Assembly: GCA_002336485.1 (NCBI GenBank)
Contig: DDCZ01000057.1
Coordinates: forward strand, 36,980 to 73,638
DNA: 36,659 bases
Origin: Flavobacteriales bacterium UBA1993
GTDB taxonomy: Bacteria > Bacteroidota > Bacteroidia > Flavobacteriales_G > Salibacteraceae
Direction of reading: 5' to 3'
This document shows, in pieces, positions 8,314 to 14,615 of this stretch. The notes under the pieces were generated by a model. That model saw only the letters and a program-made list of their open reading frames with translations. It made no database searches and was not told the DNA's origin. Each line of letters opens with the position of its first letter. Position 1 is the first letter of the stretch. The position numbers were made by a program, and so were the translations under genes.

Positions 8314-10800
8314 ATGCGAAACCTACTACTTCCATTATTGGTCTTTCTGAGCTTCACAGCTATTGGACAAACTCCAGCAGATTGGTGGTATTTTGGCCAG
8401 AGCGCTGGAATACACTTTGAAACCGGAGGGCCAGTATCCGATCCAAACGGTGCACTACTGACCTATGAAGGTTGTGCATCCATCTCCAACTCAAACGGAG
8501 ATTTACTTTTTTATACAGATGGTTTAAAGGTTTTTGATGCCTCGCACACTCTAATGGCTAACGGAAGCGGCCTTCTTGGCGACCCTTCCTCCACGCAATC
8601 AGCTATTGTTGTACCCAAACCGCAGTCGAGCAACTTCTATTACATCTTCACGGTGGATGATGGGGCACAGGTCAATGGCACGCACTATACACTCGTAGAC
8701 ATGTCACTTAATGGTGGCCTCGGAGATGTAGTTACCACTGAAAAAAACATTCCGCTCGTTACGCCAACCGCTGAAAAGATTGCCAGTGTTCAAAAACCAA
8801 ATGGCTATTGGGTGGTGACCCTGAAAATAAGTGGTGACACATGCTATGCATACGAAGTGACAGCCGCTGGCGTCAACTTAACCCCAGTGCTTAGTAATAC
8901 AGGAGTATCGCTTACGGCTTCTAATTTTTGGGGATATCTTAAGCCTAGTATTCAAGGAGATAAACTGGCTTTTATCTCACAAGGAATAAATGAGGCGTAC
9001 GTATTCGATTTTGATAACTCAACGGGAATGGTAACGGGATCAACTGCCATTACGCAGTCGATCGGTGCCAGCTCGGGGTATGGAGTGGAGTTTTCTCCAG
9101 ACGGAAACCTGCTTTACACGATGAGCTATTCTACCAATGATGTAAAGCACTACGATCTTACCCTTGCATCCGCCGCCGCGATATCGGCCTCCGAAGTTAT
9201 TCTCGGATCTTCGGCTGGAGGAGGAGGTGGGGGAGCGCTTCAACTTGGACCAGATGGAAAGCTATATGTCTGCCGAAGTGGAAAAAACTTCCTTAGCGTA
9301 ATAAATGACCCAAATACATACGGCACGGGCGCTGGATATCAGGATACAGCAGTCATGTTAAACGCTGGTGCCACGAACAGCCTCGGGTTACCAACCTTTA
9401 TTCAATCGTTTTTTAACGTAGACTTTTCATATTTCCAGGTATGTTTTGGAGACACAACTTGTTTCATCTCAGACACAGTTGGAGTGGATGAAACAAGATG
9501 GTACTTTGGAGATCCAATCTCGGGAGCATTAGATTCTACCTATGCATTTAATCCAAAACATTACTATGCAGATACGGGACTTTATACCGTCATGCTTGTT
9601 GCGTTTTCCGATACCCTCGTAGATACCTCATACCAAACATTCAGGATTTTGCCGCGGCAAACAGTTAGCCTAGGTTCAGATACCACCGTCTGCACTGGCA
9701 CGCAATTCTTATACGATGTTTCGCAGTTGTATTCCTCTTATATGTGGCAGGATAGTTCAACGTTGGATACGTTCTTAACCAATCAAGACACACTTATTTC
9801 GGTTACGGTGTTTGGAGCATGTGATACTGTCATGGATCAGATTCGAATCACATATGATGATACGATCGCATTCGACCTTGGGCCAGATACCACATTCTGC
9901 GGCGGTGTTGATTACTTCATTGATGCTAATATTAACGTAACGGCTGATCTGCTTTGGTCCACAGGAGACACGCTTGACACACTAACAATTACCGAAAACG
10001 GAAGCTACTTTTTGCACGCCGATAATACCTGTGGATTGGTCATGGATACGGTTTTGGTTGAATTTATTCCCATTCCTGAAGTAAGTTTATTGGATCCAGA
10101 CACCATCAATTGCTTTGATAATGAAATCGTGCTCACCCATCCGAATGAGGAAGGAACTACATATATCTGGAGCGATTCCTCAAGCAAAAAGACATACCGA
10201 GTAGATACCACTGAGACAGTTTGGCTTGCTGCATTTAATGAGTGTGGGTCCACAATCGATACCATGAACTTGTATTTTAACAAGGAGATAATCTCAGAAT
10301 TGGGTGTAGACACTACAATTTGTGATTTAGACACGATAAGCTTGAATGCGTATTCTCCTGGAGCAACATACTTGTGGAGCACGGGAGACACCACAGACAG
10401 TATCCTTACAGGAAGGGTAAGTCAATTATATGTGGTTACAATCACGGAAGGCCTGTGTCAAACAATTGAGTCGAAGCGGGTAGACCTAAGTAATGTGTTC
10501 TGTCCTGGAATTGATTGCGACCTTATCGTTGCCAACGTAATAACGCCAAACGGCGATGGCGTTAATGATATCTGGCGTGTGACAAGCGATTGCGATATAG
10601 TGAAGTTCGGCTTGAATATATACAACAGATGGGGGCAACTCGTTCATAGCAGCGACAACGCAAAGTTTGGTTGGGACGGCACCGTTTCAGGCGTTCCGGC
10701 TACTGAAGGCGTCTACTTCTACGAACTATTCTTTAAGGATACCGTGGTTGTTGATATCGACAGCGAAGATTTTAGAGGCAGCATTACGCTGCTTAGATAA
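8314..10800 (+). CDS. T9SS type B secreted beta-propeller/PKD/Ig-like protein (array copy 5)
   Basis: 828 residues with signal peptide MRNLLLPLLVFLSFTAIG and mature start QTPADWWYFG. The domain order is that of the other copies: propeller-like region (~20-375; EFSPDGNLLYTMSY, ALQLGPDGKLYVCRSG), PKD domain (WYFGDPISG, HYYADTGLYTVML), Ig-like modules (SLGSDTTVCTG, DLGPDTTFCGG, TINCFDNEIVLTH, SELGVDTTICDLDTISL) and CHU_C type B sorting domain (NVITPNGDGVNDIWRV, DFRGSITLLR). It is unique in the array in carrying a run of six glycines just before LQLGPDGK. It is the last array member and ends two bases from the convergent lipoprotein gene, leaving no room for a terminator outside coding sequence. 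Confidence 0.92.
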   Translation: MRNLLLPLLVFLSFTAIGQTPADWWYFGQSAGIHFETGGPVSDPNGALLTYEGCASISNSNGDLLFYTDGLKVFDASHTLMANGSGLLGDPSSTQSAIVVPKPQSSNFYYIFTVDDGAQVNGTHYTLVDMSLNGGLGDVVTTEKNIPLVTPTAEKIASVQKPNGYWVVTLKISGDTCYAYEVTAAGVNLTPVLSNTGVSLTASNFWGYLKPSIQGDKLAFISQGINEAYVFDFDNSTGMVTGSTAITQSIGASSGYGVEFSPDGNLLYTMSYSTNDVKHYDLTLASAAAISASEVILGSSAGGGGGGALQLGPDGKLYVCRSGKNFLSVINDPNTYGTGAGYQDTAVMLNAGATNSLGLPTFIQSFFNVDFSYFQVCFGDTTCFISDTVGVDETRWYFGDPISGALDSTYAFNPKHYYADTGLYTVMLVAFSDTLVDTSYQTFRILPRQTVSLGSDTTVCTGTQFLYDVSQLYSSYMWQDSSTLDTFLTNQDTLISVTVFGACDTVMDQIRITYDDTIAFDLGPDTTFCGGVDYFIDANINVTADLLWSTGDTLDTLTITENGSYFLHADNTCGLVMDTVLVEFIPIPEVSLLDPDTINCFDNEIVLTHPNEEGTTYIWSDSSSKKTYRVDTTETVWLAAFNECGSTIDTMNLYFNKEIISELGVDTTICDLDTISLNAYSPGATYLWSTGDTTDSILTGRVSQLYVVTITEGLCQTIESKRVDLSNVFCPGIDCDLIVANVITPNGDGVNDIWRVTSDCDIVKFGLNIYNRWGQLVHSSDNAKFGWDGTVSGVPATEGVYFYELFFKDTVVVDIDSEDFRGSITLLR

Positions 10801-10801
10801 T

Positions 10802-11632
10802 CTACTGACCAGTTCGCAATAAGTTCATTGCCTCGTCGTAATCTCCCTCAATGATGATCTCAACTTTATCACATCCTGATTGACGCTTGCTTTTGGCATT
10901 GTCGCAGGTCTGAGCTCCAATTAAGGCATCATATGTTTTGTATGTGCTTAGAGAGCCGAGCTTCTTGTCAAGCACTAGGGCCTTCGCAAATGCATCGGAT
11001 CGCCCATCCAAGTTTTCAGATATGCCCTGGATATAAATTTTGCTTCCTCGAGCCATTTCTAAGACCGGAGAAAAACGATTGACGAACGTTTCACCTGACG
11101 CAGAGATTGATTGTTTGTCGGTTGAGAATAACGTTTTATCCTTAACGGTGATCACGATAAACGATCCCATTTTGTCAACGATAACCTCGCCGCTTTCATA
11201 TTTTGAAAGTGCCCCAGTAGCAGCTCTATGGGTCAGACCTAATCGGCTTTCAGTTGCGCCAAATGCTTCTTCTGATTTCTTCACTTCGTTCTGAGAATCA
11301 CGATTCAGCATTTCTTCATGGTGCATTCGACTCTTTTCTTCCTCCCACATGCGCTGTTGTTCGGGCGTCATTTCATTCATATTACGAACTTCCATTTCGG
11401 CCTTTAGCATTCCCATTTCTTGGTGGGCATCTTCAACCATTCTTCTAAGCGCAAGAATTTCTGGATTTTCTTCTGGATCCATTGGTGCTGAGGCCCTATC
11501 ACTAACACTACTCAATGCTAGTTCTGTTGATTTAAGTCGTTCTACCTCCGATTCGAGTTCGGCGTATTTCTTATTGGATACACAAGATGATAGCGTTATA
11601 GCTGCTAAAGAAACGTAAAGAATGTACTTCAT
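10802..11632 (-). CDS. OmpA-like outer-membrane lipoprotein with coiled coil
   Basis: Start placed at ATG 11632, giving a lipoprotein signal MKYILYVSLAAITLSSC (lipid-modified Cys17) and 276 residues; a longer open frame reaching 11668 would spoil the signal peptide. Residues ~20-120 are charged, with predicted coiled-coil character and many methionines (EMGMLKAEMEVRNMNEMTPE). Residues ~150-265 resemble a divergent OmpA-type peptidoglycan-binding domain: a beta strand (SFIVITVKDKTLF), then SASGETFVNRFSPVLEMARGS, then SENLDGRSDAFAKALVLDKK. This would tether the outer membrane to peptidoglycan. The OmpA assignment rests on overall pattern, since the classic sequence is degenerate. The gene is convergent with the T9SS array. 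Confidence 0.7.
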   Translation of the reverse strand: MKYILYVSLAAITLSSCVSNKKYAELESEVERLKSTELALSSVSDRASAPMDPEENPEILALRRMVEDAHQEMGMLKAEMEVRNMNEMTPEQQRMWEEEKSRMHHEEMLNRDSQNEVKKSEEAFGATESRLGLTHRAATGALSKYESGEVIVDKMGSFIVITVKDKTLFSTDKQSISASGETFVNRFSPVLEMARGSKIYIQGISENLDGRSDAFAKALVLDKKLGSLSTYKTYDALIGAQTCDNAKSKRQSGCDKVEIIIEGDYDEAMNLLRTGQ

Positions 11633-11814
11633 ATGTTGTTTGTTAAGTCGCAAAGAATGCGGTGTCAAATATCGTAGCTATTCCAATAGCTATGCCAGTC
11701 GTGCAAAGATGAGTTTGTTTAAAGTTCTTAATCGCCGATATATGCGGAATGTTTTGACCGAAAAAAGGCAGTTAATTCCAACGTCCATTGTTCGATAATC
11801 CCGAAGATTCAAGC

Positions 11815-12066
11815 TTACTGCTTCGATGGACATTTGTGCGATCCATACGAACAATAAACGCAACAATCTTCCTCTTTTGGATTAATTGTCTTACCGCAAC
11901 TTTTGCAGTCATAGGCTATAACACAGTATGCTGTAGGTAGCTTCTCGATGGTCTGATAGTTACAGTATGGGCAAATAATTTCAGACGTTGCGCTCATAGA
12001 TTTCTCTCCCATTTTACAAGATATCGTTGCCAGTACGAGCAATCCTAATGTCATTAATCGCATCAT
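11815..12066 (-). CDS. Small Cys-rich GDCCVxCSYG-type protein, probable lipoprotein
   Basis: 83 residues. An N-terminal signal MMRLMTLGLLVLATISC looks like a lipoprotein signal (Cys17, weak lipobox). The rest is a small zinc-ribbon-like protein: ICPYCNYQTIEKLPT, then YDCKSCGKTINPKEEDCC, then VYCSYGSHKCPSKQ. This resembles the short GDCCVxCSYGxxxCPPxQ proteins often found near mercury or heavy-metal resistance genes; here the G of GDCC is replaced and the ending is CPSKQ instead of CPPIQ. Ten cysteines remain after the lipobox cysteine, suggesting metal or thiol chemistry. No mer genes are adjacent. The two-Met start (12066 or 12063) is ambiguous. Confidence 0.7.
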   Translation of the reverse strand: MMRLMTLGLLVLATISCKMGEKSMSATSEIICPYCNYQTIEKLPTAYCVIAYDCKSCGKTINPKEEDCCVYCSYGSHKCPSKQ

Positions 12067-12262
12067 TCAAGGTTCGGTTTTATCACTTATTCAGTATCGA
12101 GGGTTGTTTTTATAATCAAGAATCTCCACCTCTAAGTTCCCGTATCGAAAGATATGGAAGTATGTCAATTCCCACGCTGAGAATACCTGAAAGCGCCCCG
12201 AATAGATCTTTGTACCGGCACTAATTAATCCAGATAAGCTAAGAAATAGAATATCCTACATT

Positions 12263-12287
12263 TCAGATTGAAAAAATATTAATCTGA
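12263..12287. repeat. Inverted repeat TCAGATT-N11-AATCTGA
   Basis: Perfect 7-base arms with an A/T-only spacer apart from one G. It lies about 100 bases upstream of padR and about 200 upstream of the divergent Cys-rich gene. It could be an operator half-site pair or a weak stem. It is not followed by a T run, so a terminator is unlikely. Confidence 0.35.
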
Positions 12288-12339
12288 TAATCAATTGGTT
12301 AGATGTCTTTTTTAATTTTATATAGTACTATGCATAACA

Positions 12340-12366
12340 ATGTACCATACAATACATATATATTTG
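12340..12366 (+). promoter_or_regulatory. padR promoter with candidate PadR operator
   Basis: ATGT at 12340-12343 and ACAT at 12354-12357 form an inverted pair with a 10-base spacer. This resembles the ATGT-N8-ACAT sites bound by PadR-family repressors, though the spacer is two bases longer. It is followed at once by TATATTTG (12359-12366), a perfect TAnnTTTG -7 box ending 17 bases before the ATG at 12384. A dimer bound there would occupy the space between the -33 and -7 positions, consistent with autorepression of the padR-pspC operon. Confidence 0.5.
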
Positions 12367-12383
12367 TCGTGTAATTAAGAGAT

Positions 12384-12731
12384 ATGAATATTGAAAATTC
12401 AAAAGCGCAATTAAGGAAGGGGATACTCGAATTCTGCGTGCTTGCCCTTCTAACGGAAGGTGAGGCATACCCATCCGATTTGCTGACTTCATTAAAAGAA
12501 TCGGAATTGTTGGTGGTGGAGGGAACGCTCTATCCATTGCTCAACCGATTGAAAAATGCCGGACTACTGAACTACCGATGGGAAGAATCCAAATCTGGAC
12601 CCCCACGGAAATACTACGCCCTTACCGAACAAGGCCATACGTTTTACACCGAACTTTCTGTCTCCTGGGGAGAACTTAGAGAAGCGGTAGAGGCCATACT
12701 TAAAAAGAACAAATCGAACCTTAAGAAATGA
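12384..12731 (+). CDS. PadR-family transcriptional regulator
   Basis: 115 residues, the usual length for subfamily 2 PadR proteins (winged helix plus one C-terminal dimerisation helix). Recognisable parts are the N-terminal helix (AQLRKGILEFCVLALL), YPSDLLTSL, the recognition region VVEGTLYPLLNRLKNAGLL, the wing ESKSGPPRKYYALTEQG and a C-terminal helix WGELREAVEAILKK. PadR proteins repress transcription by binding ATGT/ACAT-type palindromes, and a candidate site lies in the promoter. The stop codon overlaps the ATG of the PspC-domain gene (12728), so the two are translationally coupled. PadR plus PspC-domain pairs are common in Bacteroidota and are thought to respond to envelope stress; that role is inferred here. 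Confidence 0.9.
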   Translation: MNIENSKAQLRKGILEFCVLALLTEGEAYPSDLLTSLKESELLVVEGTLYPLLNRLKNAGLLNYRWEESKSGPPRKYYALTEQGHTFYTELSVSWGELREAVEAILKKNKSNLKK

Positions 12732-14413
12732 AAAAGACTATCCAAGTTAACCTAAGCGGACAAATTTTTACGCTTGACGAGGACGCTTACGAACGTCTCT
12801 CTGACTATCTCGCACAGATTGGTTGACTCTATTCCAATAGTCCTGGAAAGGATGAAATACTTCAGGATATCGAAGTGCGCATTGCGGAGCTGTTCCTCGA
12901 GCGCTTATCTGATTCCAAGTCCGTAGTTGTTCTTTCCGATGTGGATGAGGTGGTCACTATAATGGGGCGTCCAGAACAATTTGAAGAAGATACCGAATCG
13001 GATGACGGACATCAACACCAAGAAGCCTCGGGAAAAGAATACAAGACCAAACGCCTATATAGAGATGCTGACGATCAAGTTATTGGTGGCGTTTGTTCCG
13101 GAATCGGCTACTATTTTGGAATTGATCCGTTGTGGATTCGACTGGCGTTTGTAGTGGCTCTAACCATTTTTGGAACAGGAGTTTTACTGTACATCATTTT
13201 GATGTTGATCGTGCCTGTGGCAAAAACGGCTTCCGAAAAACTTCATATGAAGGGTGAACCCGTAAACATTGGCAGCATCGGAAAAACCATCGAAGACGAG
13301 TTAAATGCTTTTGGTGAACGAATCTCAAACGATGGAGGCGCCTTTGGGCGAAATGGCGGAAAAAAGCTCGTTCGAGGAATTGACCGGTTTTTCTATTTCA
13401 TCGCCGAACTACTTCGGAACATATTTGGATTTATCGGTAAATTCCTCGGGATCATCTTCGTGATAATTGGATCATTCTGCGTCGTAGCACTTTTAGCAAG
13501 CGTAATGGGAATCGCCGATGTTGTCCACTTTAGTAGTGATAACTGGAGCGCCAGTATGGATTTATACGAGTGGGGCGACATTGTCTTTGATTCCTCCGAG
13601 TGGCTGTTTTCTTCCGTCACCGCATTTGTTCTTCTCATAGGAATTCCCTTTCTCGCGCTTGCATACGGTGGGTTTCTCCTGTTATTCCCAACACGTAAGG
13701 TGCCTTATTTGGGCGTGAGCTTATTTGGATTGTGGTTTATTGGACTCATTCTAGCCATATTCTCTGGATTTGGAATATTGAAATCATTCGCAAAGTCCGA
13801 TAGTGTGGTAGAGGAAATCTCAATGCAGGAACTTGGCATTGATTCGGACACCATTATTATCAAACTAGCCGCCGACCCATTTCATATCTCCGAACGTAGA
13901 TCATATAGAGCCAGTCGAGACTTTATGATCAAAATCAAGGACGATTCAGCTTTTGTAGGCACAGTAGACTTTACAGTTTTACCAAACCCAGGAGATGAGC
14001 CCATATTTGAAATAACCAAAGAGGCCAATGGATCTTCTTTTGAATTGGCAATGCAAAAAGCAAAAGCCATCCAATATCTGTATAGTGTTGACAGCAATGC
14101 CATCGCGCTGAACGCTTTTTTCTCTTTCCCAACTCAGGACATGTTGCGAAACCAGGAGGTTCATACAAAGCTGTATTTACCCATTGGTAAGACCATTTTC
14201 TTGCATGAATCATCAAAGCGAATCATCGATGATATTGACAACGTAACCAACACATACGATCCGTATATGGTTGGCCATCATTGGCGAATGGAAGCCGATG
14301 GATTGACGTGCACGGATTGCAAAAAAGTCACAGAAGAGGAAGAAGATAATGCCTCCGAAACCAGTATTACCATTAGTGCGGATGAAATAAAGATTGAAAC
14401 TGTGAATCAATGA
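12728..14413 (+). pseudogene. PspC-domain membrane protein with in-frame TGA
   Basis: The frame starts at ATG 12728, overlapping the padR stop, and reads MKKTIQVNLSGQIFTLDEDA...YLAQIG, then TGA at 12824-12826 (codon 33). It continues in the same frame with LYSNSPGKDEILQDIEVRIAELF to a TGA at 14411-14413 (561 codons before the final stop). The sequence on both sides of the inner stop belongs to the conserved N-terminus of this Bacteroidota family, where a basic residue usually sits at the stop position, so a CGA-to-TGA change is likely. Downstream are a PspC domain (frame residues ~107-165; TKRLYRDADDQVIGGVCSGI, then two hydrophobic segments), further membrane helices near residues 200-350 and a long C-terminal extracytoplasmic part. 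No good restart codon lies directly after the stop (GTG 12875 is possible). It may be broken, read through, or a base error. Confidence 0.8.
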
Positions 14414-14430
14414 TGACTTGTTCTTTTTAT

Positions 14431-14459
14431 GTCAATGCGTGATTAATTCACGTGTTGAC
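14431..14459. repeat. 12-bp inverted repeat / hairpin after the pspC gene
   Basis: Arms GTCAATGCGTGA and TCACGTGTTGAC pair over 12 positions (10 Watson-Crick, 2 G-T wobble) around a TTAAT loop. No T run follows. It stands 18 bases upstream of a stronger terminator-like hairpin. It could stabilise the 3' end of the padR-pspC transcript or be a protein-binding palindrome. Confidence 0.5.
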
Positions 14460-14477
14460 GCTGTTTAGTTAGGTTAT

Positions 14478-14513
14478 ACAAGGCTCGGTTTTAAAAACAA
14501 AATCGAGCCTTGT
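14478..14513 (+). terminator. Rho-independent-like terminator after padR-pspC
   Basis: Left arm ACAAGGCTCGGTTTT (14478-14492) and right arm AAAATCGAGCCTTGT (14499-14513) form a 15-bp stem with one G-T wobble and a 6-base loop. The trailing sequence TGTGTTCC is only moderately T-rich, but the A/T pairs at the top and the position 64 bases after the stop codon fit a transcription end. Confidence 0.7.
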
Positions 14514-14541
14514 TGTGTTCCGAATTCCGAGTGTCAATCAT

Positions 14542-14549
14542 TATCTTCG
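14542..14549 (+). promoter_or_regulatory. TAnnTTCG -7 element upstream of the E1 gene
   Basis: TATCTTCG followed by CGCAC matches the variant -7 element TAnnTTCG. The same TTCGCGCAC context occurs at the tgt promoter (27883-27895). It lies 66 bases before the ATG at 14616, so this gene would have a longer leader than others in the window. Confidence 0.45.
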
Positions 14550-14615
14550 CGCACCCAAAAATTCAGTCACAGCTATTTCTACATAGAGACATTTTTGGAT
14601 TTGAAACAACCGAGT

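Larger units (their letters stand above)
1..10800 (+). repeat. Tandem array of at least five paralogous T9SS proteins
   Basis: Five homologous genes lie head to tail on the plus strand, separated by about 48-91 bases. Complete members have nearly the same length (833 codons plus stop for copy 2, then 838, 823 and 828 residues) and the same domain order. All mature N-termini begin with a variant of PADWWYFG, and all C-termini end with a variant of DFRGSITLIR. The repeat unit is about 2.5 kb. Because copy 1 is truncated by the window edge, the array may be longer. The N-terminal propeller regions differ substantially between copies, while the last ~225 residues are almost the same protein. Confidence 0.92.
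12067..12383. other. 317-base AT-rich divergent intergenic region
   Basis: This region lies between the Cys-rich gene (minus strand) and padR (plus strand). The part nearest padR is very AT-rich. It holds a 7-base inverted repeat TCAGATT/AATCTGA (12263-12269 and 12281-12287, 11-base A/T spacer), then the padR promoter with an ATGT/ACAT palindrome. No RNA gene or supported small ORF was seen. Regulatory sequences for both divergent genes are expected here. Confidence 0.5.

Noticed and set aside
1..10800. CRISPR array or insertion-sequence origin for the repeated DNA.
   Set aside because: Repeat units are whole 2.5 kb protein-coding genes with domain homology. There are no short direct repeats with spacers, no transposase and no terminal inverted repeats.
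12824..12826. TGA as selenocysteine or as evidence for a reassigned genetic code.
   Set aside because: TGA ends array copy 1, padR and the PspC gene itself, the aligned position in relatives is a basic residue, and the other interrupted gene has TAA. A point mutation or base error explains both.
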